DNA of 64,000 nucleotides, taken from assembly GCA_951848785.1 (NCBI GenBank), contig CATOUR010000174.1, forward strand, positions 1 through 64,000. The letters run 5' to 3'. This DNA is from Callosobruchus maculatus. Lineage: Eukaryota; Arthropoda; Insecta; Coleoptera; Chrysomelidae. Both the position numbers and the translations under genes were made by a program. This document shows positions 33,280 through 42,798 of this stretch, one piece after another. Every line of letters starts with the position of its first letter. Within the stretch, counting starts at the first letter, position 1. The notes under the pieces are model-generated. The model did not search any database and had not been told where the DNA came from. It worked only from the letters and a program-made list of their open reading frames with translations.

Positions 33280-33885
33280 AACCCTATAATACCTATTGCA
33301 AGGTTACAATCAAAATGTATAGGCTAGGCTTCCAAATGTCAGTTTAGCTCAGAAATAATTTTTAAGGTAGGTATTATTCATATGTGGACAGACCTGTATT
33401 GATGAATAATGATTTACTGATTAGATGTCCTTCGGTTTTCCCGTGGTTTCAATAAAACCTATTTAGTATGATCCCTGCTATCTGATAGGACGATAATTTA
33501 TTATTTCAGTTAAACTTGACAAGGCATATAATGGACATATTCCGCTGTGGCGGCCTTATCAGTGTTTTCACAGTTTATCGTTACCACCTTTCTGTTTGCT
33601 TTTTGATAGGCCGGTTATCTTTCCGCTTAGTACACACTCATATATGGTGAAGTGGACTTAGGTAGGTATGATAGCGGCGACCGCTTGTATGGAATTTTTC
33701 TACAAAGGAAATAACCTTTTAGATTTTTGAATAATGATCGTTTATAGTGCGGTAATTGAAAAATTCTATTATTAATTTGTATTTCATTTGGTATCCAAGA
33801 AAAGCTAGCGAAAGCGTAGAAAATAGCAAATGAGGCAGATAACTACCAACAATGAAGGAATTCAACGAAAATAATAAAATGTTTC
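33280..33885. other. Stretch without recognised gene
   Basis: AT-rich, nothing recognised. Confidence 0.5.
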
Positions 33886-33889
33886 TTCT

Positions 33890-34210
33890 TCTACGTCCGC
33901 CCTATCCGCTCCGGATTTTGGCTATCATCATGGCTATGCGCGCTTTGTTGGCCGCAGCGAGGATCAATGAAAGTCACGCCAAACTCCTGGCCAAATCACT
34001 TTCGTAAGTTGGCGAGCCAGGCCAATCTCCTTCCACCAAGTCCCTTTCTCCCTTCTACTTTACATTTGCCGAAATAGCTGTAGCAGACGGTATTTGACAG
34101 AATTTCTCTTGACATGGCCAAAATATTCAAATTTTCTCGTTTTATGGTGTTCATTGGCGTAAATTGGCAGTCAATTCTACTGAGGACCTCTTTGTTTGCA
34201 AGTCAACTCA
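33890..34210 (-). pseudogene. RTE-type ORF2 C-terminal fragment
   Basis: Minus-strand frames give KRENLNILAMSREILSN, GKCKVEGRKGLGGRRLAWLA and NLRKWFGQEF. This is the GK-EGRRG-GR--WL-NLR-W tail of RTE-like proteins, on the same strand as the longer relic at 32050-33270 but with different wording, so a separate insertion. It lacks the polymerase. Confidence 0.7.
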
Positions 34211-34339
34211 GGAACTTCTTAATAGTCTTCGATAAATTCACAGTTCAAAACTCTTGACCCTTTTCTCTGCCATCTCGGACAATGTCCCAAATTTTGCTAC
34301 AGAGAAACAAAGAAACTTCAGCATAAGTAATATTGGTAC

Positions 34340-34660
34340 TTGATGCCTGATGTAGGCCTAGAAAACAATTCATTAAAGGCCCATGCCCTGAAATGGCTGA
34401 AGGATTGCTTTGTTTGCATAGAGATCAACTTCGAACAACAACTGGTCTCCTTACAGAGCATTGACCTGAAGAAATACTTGAAGAGACTGGGGCTATACGA
34501 TGGAGAACTCGACTACAAAGACTGGTGAACAGTGACAGAGTCAGCCCTTGGTGTGCTTTATAAGTACGAGCTCTTGGTGGAGCCCAGGCTAAAACTGGTA
34601 GAGTTTAACTCAGTACAAGGCCCAGCATTGAAAGTACAAGCTATAGGGTTCTAGATTCCT
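34340..34660 (+). pseudogene. Unassigned coding-like remnant
   Basis: A 62-codon frame is followed after one TGA, in the same frame, by TVTESALGVLYKYELLVEPR and LKLVEFNSVQGPALKVQAIG. Composition is charged and balanced, unlike random AT-rich translation. I do not recognise the family. It may be the remains of a transposon accessory protein or a processed gene copy. Confidence 0.25.
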
Positions 34661-35214
34661 GGAATGTGTACTGTAAAATAAGGGAGTTATAGTATAATAA
34701 GCGTCAACGCCGAAGCATTAACGGGGTTAGGCTTTTTGGATGCCTACTAGAGAAATAAACTGCTAGAAGAAGCGCTTGGAAAGGACGAACAAAAGTTACA
34801 GGAAAGACATTGAACAAAGGTTAAACAGGGTGTTTTCAACGTTGGGCCTTTCCTTTTCAGAAGCAACTGTATATGACAGTAAAAATGAGGAAGCTAAAAT
34901 ACTGTGAAACAGCAGCAGAAGAATTAAAATAACATCGTAAGAAGGAACTTACTATTAGTTTGCTGCGAAGTTTTAAATACGGTCCTGTCACATGGGTGTC
35001 TTATAGACACAGTTCGACGTTCACGCCTTCGAAGCTAGAAAACCAAGTATTTCTTCTTCAATTTGGACCACTCGAGGTTTTCTAGGTCCTCCAGCGAGTC
35101 CATCATAATGTGGAATTTAAGGTAAATACGATCAGCAAAACGAGCAGCCTGAGAGACATTCACCGTACACTCAAATCATGTCCACATTATTGTTATAACG
35201 GTGCACGATTTTTG
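34661..35214. other. Stretch without recognised gene
   Basis: Nothing recognised. Confidence 0.5.
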
Positions 35215-35235
35215 TAATAATAATAATAATAATAA
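35215..35235. repeat. TAA-repeat 3' tail
   Basis: Seven TAA units directly after the 3' UTR of the minus-strand retrotransposon, read as TTA on its sense strand. They serve as its tail in place of poly(A). The AATAAA signal lies a few bases upstream on the sense strand. Confidence 0.9.
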
Positions 35236-35499
35236 ACGTCTTTATTCGCCAAATACATTAATCAACCAGAGTAATAAATAGAAAAAAGGAAGATATGGTA
35301 TGACGAATGGGCGAAGTTCAGTTATGCACCACGGACATGGTGCATACCTGTTCTTCCACTTAACCCTTGAATTTTGTAAAAACTCACACACATCTTAATA
35401 CAACACATCACATACATACATTTAAGCATACATTCAATAATGAATGCAACACATGAAATAGCACTCACCACAGTATTTGAGATAAATTACGAGGCGATA

Positions 35500-38301
35500 T
35501 CAATTTTGTCTACTCATAAGCCACTTTTTAAAATAATACCTGAATTTTTGTATGCTGAATTTATTGTATTCATTGGGGACACCGTTGTACACACTACAAA
35601 TCTGATATGAAAAGCATCGCTTAAAATACTCATGAGAGAACCTAGGGGGTGATAGTAATCCCTTAAACCTTATATTTAGAGTGTGTACATCGGTTCGAAA
35701 TTTAATTTGACTATATAGATAAATTGGCTGTTTGTCCCTAATCAGTCTGTGAAATGTACAAGCTGCATGTAGTAGCCGCCTATTATACATATTCAACCAC
35801 CCTGTTTCTTTAAGCTTATGAGAAGTTCTGTTTGTCCTCCGTATACCATAAATAAGTCTTAAACACGAATTCTGTACTTTCTGTATCTTTTGCTTATAAC
35901 GGTACGTTAAATGTGGTCCATAAACTATATCAGCAAAATTTAGTATTGATAGAATAAGACTCTCACATAGAATTACTTTAAGCTTCTTCGAAAGGTAGCT
36001 TCTACTGATAAATATCAGTTTTAGGGCGGCATACGTTTTTTGCAATAACTCATTTACATGTGATTCAAATCTTAGCTCACTATCAAGAACTACACCAAGA
36101 CTCTTAGCTTTTTCTGATACAGGAATATGTACATCTCCAATTTTTACGTCAATTTGCGATTTAACAGCATCAATATGTGCCTTAGGCCCAAATAACAGAA
36201 CCTTTGATTTTTCCGCATTATTCAGTAAACAGTGATCAGTAGCTAAATTTATAAATCTGTTGATATCTTCATTCAAGTTGTTACAAGCTGATCGTAATTC
36301 CTCTTTTTTGAATGATAGATATACCTGCGTATCATCGGCATAAAGATGTAGTTTGGCAAATCTGAGGGCATGCACTAATTGACTTGTATACATGATAAAT
36401 AACAAAGGTCCTAACACGGAACCTTGGGGTACTCCAGAGCTGACATCCATGAAATTCGATGTTTCGCCATTTAAAACCACTCTCTGCTGTCTATCTTTAA
36501 GGTAGTTGCTGAAAAAAGTTACAGTAGTATCAGCCATTCCGATGAATTTCAGTATCTTCAAAAGCACAACATGGTTCAAGGTATCAAAGGCACGACTAAA
36601 GTCCAACAATATCAAGACAGTATACTCACCAGCATCCTTAGCAGTAATGATTTCATCAGTTATTTTCAAAAGCGCTGTCGAGCAACCATGACCCTTTCTA
36701 AACCCGGACTGTATTTCTGGTAAAATTTTGTTTGCATCTAAATAGTCTCTTAGTTGTGCCGCTATAATTTTTTCAAGGAATTTACATAAAATCGGCAAGA
36801 TACTGACAGCTCTCAGATCTTTATATTCTTCAACTTTAGATTTCTTTGGTAGCGGTACTACAATTGCTTTTTTCCAGCTAGTGGGATACACTGATTCTAA
36901 CAAACAAAAATTTATTATATGCCTTATATACGGTAAAATACGGAAAAAGCATAGCTCAATCATTCTTATACTTAAGCCATCATTACCAGTAGATGTAGTC
37001 TTAATTTCATGCAGTATGCTAACAATAGTGTGGTCTTCTACTGTTCTAAATGAGAAATTGTTGTTAGAAAGGATATTATCATCGTACTTCTGTAGAAGAT
37101 GAGGATCTGGTTCCAAACTAGGTAGTGCTTTTGTGAAGTATTCATTGATCCCATCTAAGTTCTGCAGATGATCTGGTATACTGAATGTAGCTTTCTTATC
37201 TGGAACTATACTACTAGACTTTAGAACCTTCCAACGATCTCTATCACAGCAACTTCTCAGCTTAAATTCAAAATAGGCTTTTTTCTCCCTTTCAATTGCT
37301 TTTGTCGTATTGTTCCGCATTTGTCTGTAAAATTCCCAATTAGCAGAATTTCTATTTTTTTTAAACTTCCTTAACGCTTTGTCTCTGATTTTTTGCATTA
37401 TTTTAATTACATCGGTGAGCCATGGTGCAGAGGGTTTAGTGCATCTAATAGTAATTTTCGGGGCATGAACATCAAAAAGTTTTACTATGTTATCTTCTAA
37501 AATGTGAACTTTTAAATCAATATTATTTGTGTCATAAATGCCAAAAAACGGAATTCTTTCCAAATCATAATGAAAACGATTATGATCAAATTGCCTGAAA
37601 TTTCTAACTGTAATCATTCTAGGTTCCATACTCTTATTAGTAAATGCTCTGACTGTACAATAGATCAGCTGGTGGTCTGATAATTCAGCATTAAGGGTAC
37701 CACTCTCTACAATATCGCAGGTGTTAGTTACCATAAACAAGTCAATCAGCGTTGACGTATTCATTGTGATACGCGTTGGCCTATCAATTATTTGACTCAT
37801 GTTGAACGATGTCAGTACAGAAAACAGATCGGCAACAGCTGAATTTTGGACATCATACAAATTGATATTTAAATCACCCATACAAATTATATAGTCTGCC
37901 AACAAACTTACTGTACACAAACTATCTTTGAAGATAGACAGATAACTTGATACATCAGAAGATGGTGGTCTGTATGTTGCACCAATGACAACACATTTCA
38001 TATTAATTGTAATTTTCAACCACAACTGTTCAATCGTACCGTCAAGTCCATCAATGACATTTGCCATATAAGTATCTTTAATATAAACGCACAATCCACC
38101 CCCTCTAGAATCACGATCTTTCCTAAATAACTTATATCCCTGTATACTGACTAAACTGCTATCGATTTTGTTATTCAGCCAACTTTCAGATACGCAAAAC
38201 ACATCATAATCTTGCTCACTGATAATCTGCCTGAGCTCATTTATCGATGGCATGAGTGACCTTATGTTCAAATGCCCTGTTTTAAAATTCATGATATGCA
38301 C
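35500..38301 (-). CDS. ORF2: endonuclease and reverse transcriptase, 933 aa
   Basis: Intact ORF2 that nicks target DNA and primes reverse transcription from the nick. The AP-type endonuclease spans about residues 5-220: HLNIRSL (10-16), SESW with Glu39, ATYRPP (108-113), GDLNIN (142-147) and SDH (208-210) are all present. The polymerase spans about 470-760: VVPLPKK (481-487), SGFRKGHGCSTAL (532-544), LLDFSRAFDTLNH (565-577), SSGVPQGSVLGPLLF (621-635) and LHLYADDTQVYL (651-662) with both catalytic Asp residues. A thumb and a C-terminal R/K-rich region follow; there is no RNase H or Cys-His knuckle. YADDTQVYL and the endonuclease wording fit the CR1/L2 group. No frameshift or stop is seen. Confidence 0.95.
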   Translation of the reverse strand: MHIMNFKTGHLNIRSLMPSINELRQIISEQDYDVFCVSESWLNNKIDSSLVSIQGYKLFRKDRDSRGGGLCVYIKDTYMANVIDGLDGTIEQLWLKITINMKCVVIGATYRPPSSDVSSYLSIFKDSLCTVSLLADYIICMGDLNINLYDVQNSAVADLFSVLTSFNMSQIIDRPTRITMNTSTLIDLFMVTNTCDIVESGTLNAELSDHQLIYCTVRAFTNKSMEPRMITVRNFRQFDHNRFHYDLERIPFFGIYDTNNIDLKVHILEDNIVKLFDVHAPKITIRCTKPSAPWLTDVIKIMQKIRDKALRKFKKNRNSANWEFYRQMRNNTTKAIEREKKAYFEFKLRSCCDRDRWKVLKSSSIVPDKKATFSIPDHLQNLDGINEYFTKALPSLEPDPHLLQKYDDNILSNNNFSFRTVEDHTIVSILHEIKTTSTGNDGLSIRMIELCFFRILPYIRHIINFCLLESVYPTSWKKAIVVPLPKKSKVEEYKDLRAVSILPILCKFLEKIIAAQLRDYLDANKILPEIQSGFRKGHGCSTALLKITDEIITAKDAGEYTVLILLDFSRAFDTLNHVVLLKILKFIGMADTTVTFFSNYLKDRQQRVVLNGETSNFMDVSSGVPQGSVLGPLLFIMYTSQLVHALRFAKLHLYADDTQVYLSFKKEELRSACNNLNEDINRFINLATDHCLLNNAEKSKVLLFGPKAHIDAVKSQIDVKIGDVHIPVSEKAKSLGVVLDSELRFESHVNELLQKTYAALKLIFISRSYLSKKLKVILCESLILSILNFADIVYGPHLTYRYKQKIQKVQNSCLRLIYGIRRTNRTSHKLKETGWLNMYNRRLLHAACTFHRLIRDKQPIYLYSQIKFRTDVHTLNIRFKGLLSPPRFSHEYFKRCFSYQICSVYNGVPNEYNKFSIQKFRYYFKKWLMSRQN

Positions 38302-38659
38302 ATCATTAACAACAAATATTAAAAACGATAAAATATTATTTTAAGAGTCTGTATAAAATATTCCTGACCTATACGTATACAGAGAACAAACTTAACCATA
38401 AATTCGGCAAATCAGATGCGAAAGACAATATCAAAACATAGACTGATAAAACACGTGTATGACAAATATAATAGTAATAGATTATCAGTGGCGTTACGAG
38501 TAAATTATAAAACACTAAAACGAAAATATTAATAGGCACGTACAAAAAACAAAACAAAGGAAAAAGAACAAAACTAAAAAGGTCTATATCAGTTTTTTAA
38601 TCGTTCACTTTGGCTTTATGTGATGACTTTTTCACAGCCACCTAGACAATGTTCACCTT

Positions 38660-39544
38660 CTACTTGTTGCCTCGAGATTGACTTTGGAGTCTGGTCTTCC
38701 TGGATTGTTGGCCTACCGTTAGCTTGTTGATGTCTTGTTTTACCTTCTTGGTTGGTTGCTGATCTCCAGGTGAGATACTTGGTCTTGAACTTGAAGCAAG
38801 AACAGTGCTGCCTGCAGCATTGGCGTTGGCTATTTTGTTGAAGATGTCATCGGTTTCTTCGGTTACCTCAGCAGAGGGTGAAGTAGGGACACTCAGGCTA
38901 CTTAATTCTTCGGCGTAGCTTGTACCTTCCAATGTGTCGACGGTATACGAGTCACCATTTATGACTAGTCTGTCACCAATTATTTTAGCGGGAATATTTT
39001 TCGCTTTTGCTGCCTTCCGATGCTTTTGAAGAATCTTGTTGGTCTGTTGATCACTTACACATAAATCATGTACTACAAATACTCCACTATTCTTCAGTTT
39101 GTGTACGTTCTGGAACACTTCTAGTTTTTTAAAGTACGAAATAAACTCTATCTTGACAGGAGAATTTTGCGTGCGAATGACGTACAGATTTCTCAAATCC
39201 TGAGCAGTTATGATTATTCCTAGCAGATTGTTTAGCTTTTGAATCACCACACTAACCAGATCAGCAGTTTTACTGTCCACACCCAGACCGAATACGACTA
39301 TATTATTTTTCCGGATCACTCTTTCCAGATGCAGATTTTCTTGTATCAGCTGTTTGTTTACCTTTGTAAGTTGTTCGATTTTCTCGTCTTGCTCTTTCAC
39401 GCGGTTCAATATTTTAGAATTTTCAGCCCTCAATTCTTGGATCTCTTGTTTAATTTCGTTTTTGACGGTATCGCTTTCCTTTTTGATCAGTTCTACCAAT
39501 TTTTTTAGCAGTTCGGTGTTAGTGAGGTCGGCGCCGCTGGTCAT
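38660..39544 (-). CDS. ORF1: coiled-coil RNA-binding protein, 294 aa
   Basis: ORF1 proteins coat the element RNA and help strand transfer. Residues about 10-75 form a charged heptad coiled coil (LLKKLVELIKKE through QLTKVNKQLIQENLHLERVI). This is followed by an RRM-like domain beginning RKNNIVVFGLG and containing PVKIEFISYFKKLEVFQNVH, and a C-terminal domain with FVVHDLCVSDQQTNKILQKH, AKNIPAKIIGDRLVINGD and YTVDTL. The tail is Ser/Thr- and Lys-rich. This coiled-coil, RRM and CTD layout is like L1-type ORF1, without CCHC knuckles. It lies 358 bp upstream of ORF2 in the same element. The start is the first Met of the open frame. Confidence 0.85.
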   Translation of the reverse strand: MTSGADLTNTELLKKLVELIKKESDTVKNEIKQEIQELRAENSKILNRVKEQDEKIEQLTKVNKQLIQENLHLERVIRKNNIVVFGLGVDSKTADLVSVVIQKLNNLLGIIITAQDLRNLYVIRTQNSPVKIEFISYFKKLEVFQNVHKLKNSGVFVVHDLCVSDQQTNKILQKHRKAAKAKNIPAKIIGDRLVINGDSYTVDTLEGTSYAEELSSLSVPTSPSAEVTEETDDIFNKIANANAAGSTVLASSSRPSISPGDQQPTKKVKQDINKLTVGQQSRKTRLQSQSRGNK

Positions 39545-39890
39545 TCCGAAAATCGGTTGTTAACGATCGAGTGGTAGAAGCAAGAGTGGTTGACGTTTAG
39601 GTATCAGCCGAAATTGATCCTTACGTTATCGGTAGTAATTTATATAGTGCAATTAATCATCTGCGGAATTCTTTCATAAACAAGTGACTCACCGATTCAG
39701 GTACTACTCACGTATCCTCTGCTCAGTTTTTACAATAACACAGGTATTTTATTCGCCACCACAGTAGACTTTCACGTTAATTTCGAAGACACTGTGTTGA
39801 GTTGTAGCCACGGATATGTTGTTTTTAAACTTCGATGTAGCACGTCAACAATCCGAGAGGCCTCAAATGCGCGCTGCTACGTAAATCTGT

Positions 39891-40430
39891 GCTCCGTAGT
39901 CTGCATTTTTTCGTCTCTGTTTTGATCAAGTCGCACAGGGGCGGAATCAGGAGTGAGAATTTCATTATCGGTCAATATATTAATATCTCTAAAGATTCCA
40001 TTTTTCTCTTTCCTTTTGGAGAGCACTATATGCCCTTTGAAGAAGAGTTCCAACTTATGAAACACCCTGTATATGGAGGATACTATGATTATTGGGCTAC
40101 GAAATTTGGACAATGAAAGGCTATGAGACAGACTGCATGCGACTGATAAAGTGTGGAGGAGTGCCTAAATGCCTCTTTTGTGTCTTTACCCATGATTCAT
40201 CAGGCTAATAAACTGAAATCTAGATTAAAAATAATTTGATACCTGTTTTTATAGGTTATGTTGACTTCATTATGATCTTATTTCGTATTAACGGAGTCGG
40301 TAGTGACTAACTAAGCTGCAATGTAAATTAGGTGACTACAAGCGAACGTAAAATAAGGTGAATGTTTACAACGCCAATTTAAGTACAATAATTTAGACGT
40401 ACATGATGCCAATATCGATAGGGCGTTGGA
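39891..40430. other. Stretch without recognised gene
   Basis: Contains a TGAAACACCCTGTATATGG motif near 40060 that resembles the CAGGGTG-type MITE ends found elsewhere in the window, but no partner end was found. Confidence 0.4.
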
Positions 40431-40499
40431 CTCTTCAAACGTCGTATAAACCAACATTTAGCCGACGTCCGTCGTCAAATCAATAGAAAGCAAAACGTA

Positions 40500-40690
40500 C
40501 TGATACGGTGTAAGGCCTTCGCGGCCATTGTCCAATGAATTTGTGGTTGTTGGGTTTTTAGGCCGGCGCCGGCGTTAATGCTTGACGTCTCGCCACCACG
40601 AGTGGATGGCATCTTCAGAAGCTATTTCACCTTAACAACATCCGAAATACTGGTGGCTGGTGGATATTTATCTGTGTTTATATCGGTGAC
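40500..40690 (-). mobile_element. Penelope-type repeat fragment, copy 1
   Basis: Shares with 41630-41850 the sequence order GGCC-TTCGCGGCCAT(T/C)GTCCAATGAATTTGTGG (mirrored there), GGGTTTTTAGGCCG, GCTTGACGT-TCGCCACCACG, AGTGGATGGCATCTTCAGAA and GCTATTTCAC. The minus strand holds a hammerhead-like core. Penelope-like elements carry such ribozymes in their terminal repeats and often leave rearranged, inverted copies. No polymerase is visible. Confidence 0.6.
40584..40618 (-). ncRNA. Small hammerhead-like motif, core broken
   Basis: Minus strand CTGAAGA, T, GCCA..TGGC stem with an inner CCAC..GTGG stem, then GAGAC and GTC. The required GAAA is GAGA here, so self-cleavage is not expected. Confidence 0.45.
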
Positions 40691-40699
40691 GTGGACCAC

Positions 40700-41325
40700 T
40701 CAGGTAGCCCCGCCCCTCGCGATATGCCAGTGTGTTCATGTCCTTTAGGTGGGTACCCATGTGCTGCTTTTTTGAACAGGAATTGGCTTCGAATAGACGT
40801 CAGCTGCAGATAGGAAACGAACAGAGTCAGCATTTCATGGGATCTGCGACGAAGCGCTTGATCACAATTGATAACTCTTTGGGAAGCCTACGTTAAAACC
40901 AACAAACTCAGTACCACGGACATCAGGAAGACACCAATACATGATTCACGCTCGTTCTAAATTCACCAAGATGCAATACTCCGCTTCCTTTAAGACCTAT
41001 CTAGGGAGCTAGTTCGCAGAACAGAAGCTGCTGTCCTAGGGTCCTAAGAAATAGCTTTCTTGTCTAATAATTTCTACTTAGAGAAGCTACAGAGTAGTAG
41101 CAGTATTCTGTTAATCAGAACATAAGTATCTTCATTGATAGCCCAATAAAGTGCAATGAGTCGCAGAAATAACAATAGGGTTCCGTTTCTGAAGTTACTT
41201 TTTGTACTTATCTTGAGTGGGGAATTGAACGCTTTCAGCTTCTCCATGCTAATGGCAACAAAACTCAGAATGACTGAGGTTACTTTTGAATGAGTGCAGT
41301 AAAGTACTGAACCTTTTTGTTGGTA
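40700..41325. other. Stretch without recognised gene
   Basis: Nothing recognised. Confidence 0.5.
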
Positions 41326-41329
41326 GGAA

Positions 41330-41366
41330 CCTCAGAGTAACAACTGAACATAGAGGTAGTAAACAA
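41330..41366 (+). repeat. Left arm of a 37 bp perfect inverted repeat
   Basis: The 37 bases starting CCTCAGAGTAACAACTGAAC and ending AGTAAACAA are the exact reverse complement of 42159-42195. The loop of about 790 bp contains the fold-back element at 41630-41852. The pair could be termini of a larger element or a recent inverted duplication just upstream of the candidate promoter. Confidence 0.9.
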
Positions 41367-41629
41367 CTGATTCTAATAGGCCAACATCTTTCTTACGTTG
41401 TCATATTGACCACCATATGCGGCAATCATACTTGTTTACTATCGTCCTAATTGTATAGTATCCAGAAATATTACATTCTACGTTAAAAAATACGGTATTT
41501 TGATGGTTCAAAAACGATTACAGCAAAATCAATAGATATGTTGACCTCTACTGCGCTACTGCATGTTTCTCCATCATAAACACAAATTCTGTCTTACATA
41601 AATTTTGAGGAGCTGGCAACGCCTATATA

Positions 41630-41852
41630 TGAATTTGTGGTTCTTGGGTTTTTAGGCCGGAGTCGTTTAGCGTTAAAGCTTGACGTTTCGCCACCACGAG
41701 TGGATGGCATCTTCAGAAGCTATTTCACTTCGGCGACTTCCAAGATACTGTATTTTGGCGAAACGTCAAGCTTTAACGCTAAACGACGTCGGCCTAAAAA
41801 CCCAAGAACCACAAATTCATTGGACGATGGCCGCGAAAGCCTTACACAGTAT
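41630..41852. mobile_element. Fold-back Penelope-type repeat with 11-12 bp target duplication
   Basis: Two arms of about 65 bp (TGAATTTGTGGTTCTTGGGT through GCTTGACGTTTCGCCA, and its reverse complement ending at 41820) surround a 60 bp centre. The insert is flanked by ACGCCTATATA on both sides, just before 41630 and again at 41855-41866, which looks like an 11-12 bp target-site duplication. Long duplications and inverted terminal copies are typical of Penelope-like retroelements and not of cut-and-paste MITEs. No gene is carried. Confidence 0.7.
41682..41715 (-). ncRNA. Small hammerhead-ribozyme-like motif, core intact
   Basis: Minus strand: CUGA-A-GA, then U, a GCCA(U)CCA-CUCG-UGG-UGGC stem-loop, GAAA and CGUC. 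The CUGANGA...GAAA elements of the hammerhead core are kept and the palindromic ACGU after GAA leaves only a minimal stem III, as described for small Penelope-associated hammerheads that cleave as dimers (established for that class). One extra U precedes stem II. Cleavage would be after the GUC. Activity is inferred, not shown. Confidence 0.55.
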
Positions 41853-41866
41853 AAACGCCTATATAA

Positions 41867-42158
41867 TTTTCCTGCGATTTGTTTACGGTAACCTCCGACT
41901 GTCAAACGTGTGTTTTGTTTGTGCATCTTTTATGCTTGGCGAGTAAAATCGAATATGCCATTTGTTGGTAACTGTAGTGAAGCTTTACGGACTTGCTGTG
42001 CTATATTCGAGTGTAGTATAACAGTTTTGCGAGATGGGACAGTACTAAGCAGTGTTTATAACATTGGTTGCATTGGAAGAATTTTCAGGCTAGTTGGCAA
42101 TGTTTGGAGGCTGAAGTGTCAAAAGATGATGGCTTTGAGCACGCCATGCTGAAGTGGT
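41867..42158. other. Sequence between fold-back element and inverted repeat
   Basis: Open frames of 60-80 codons on both strands without recognised domains. Confidence 0.4.
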
Positions 42159-42195
42159 TTGTTTACTACCTCTATGTTCAGTTGTTACTCTGAGG
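42159..42195 (-). repeat. Right arm of the 37 bp inverted repeat
   Basis: Exact reverse complement of 41330-41366, about 100 bp upstream of the GC-rich promoter block. Confidence 0.9.
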
Positions 42196-42289
42196 TAGGA
42201 ACCTATATTATATGAATATGTACGAGTAAATGAATCCTTTTGGTTCAGAAATAATTCGGAGCGGTTTACGTACACCTACCTAGCCGGTC

Positions 42290-42761
42290 GCTAGCTCCTC
42301 ACTCTCAAGGCTCCCGTACGCATCTGCCGGGGGGTTGCGGCGCGCGCGCTGCCTCCGCCACCCACCCCCACCCTCGCCGCCGCGATACACACGTCGCGAC
42401 GTCGCGCGACGGCCGGTGGCCATCCGAGCGGCCGACGTCCCTCCGCCGAGCGGCGCCGGAAACGGCCGAACGCGCGCGGGCGGACGGCGTCGGGTCCAAC
42501 TCAGTCCGGCGAACTAGCCGGTCTCCCGACAGCCTCACACGCGTCTGGACTCGCGAAGGCGAAGGACCGACACGCGCGATACGCTACGCTACGCTCTCCC
42601 TCTCGTCTGTCGCGACCCTTAGGTGGCCGCTCTGCGTTCCTCGGGACTCTTTCGGCGGCCGATGCGTGATGTGTGCTGTGCATGGACCTAGGACGATGTA
42701 GTGACCGCTAAGTTCGTCTTCGCTTAGATTGGGACTGTGCGGAAAACACACCATTGCCAAG
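42290..42761 (+). promoter_or_regulatory. GC-rich promoter and 5' UTR candidate
   Basis: A sharp rise in GC and CpG over about 400 bp, followed by a transition into an ATG and splice donor. A TCAGTC at 42501-42506 matches the arthropod initiator (TCAKTY), with A+1 at 42503, and no TATA box is seen upstream. That would give a 5' UTR of about 260 bases with three short upstream ORFs between 42660 and 42715. A long open frame on each strand is a by-product of high GC. Together with the exon at 42762 this is the best host gene start in the window. Confidence 0.5.
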
Positions 42762-42798
42762 ATGAGAATCAAAATGCCAGCCGTGAGGATAGCTCAAG
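42762..42798 (+). CDS. Candidate first coding exon of a host gene
   Basis: ATG in a fair context (CCAAGATGA) opens 12 codons, MRIKMPAVRIAQ, plus one base, then CAAG/GTAAGT, a perfect splice-donor consensus. Without splicing the frame would stop 9 bases later, so this short frame makes sense only as the first exon of a spliced gene. A second in-frame Met lies at codon 5. No following exon could be identified in the remaining 21 kb, which would be a long first intron. Product unknown. A diverged second copy of the exon and donor lies at 43800-43833. Confidence 0.45.

Larger units (their letters stand above)
35215..39890 (-). mobile_element. Near-complete CR1/L2-like non-LTR retrotransposon
   Basis: A two-ORF element on the minus strand: about 350 bp of 5' leader, ORF1 (39544-38660), a 358 bp spacer, ORF2 (38301-35500), a 280 bp 3' UTR with AATAAA at 35246-35241 and a TAA/TTA-repeat tail at 35215-35235. 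Both ORFs are uninterrupted. It is therefore the youngest and the only potentially autonomous element seen here. The 5' boundary near 39890 is a guess from a change in character, and no target duplication could be defined. Confidence 0.85.

Noticed and set aside
42305..42538. Arg/Ala/Pro-rich frames on both strands as coding sequence
   Set aside because: Such frames arise in any CpG-rich stretch. Position and context fit a promoter or 5' UTR better.
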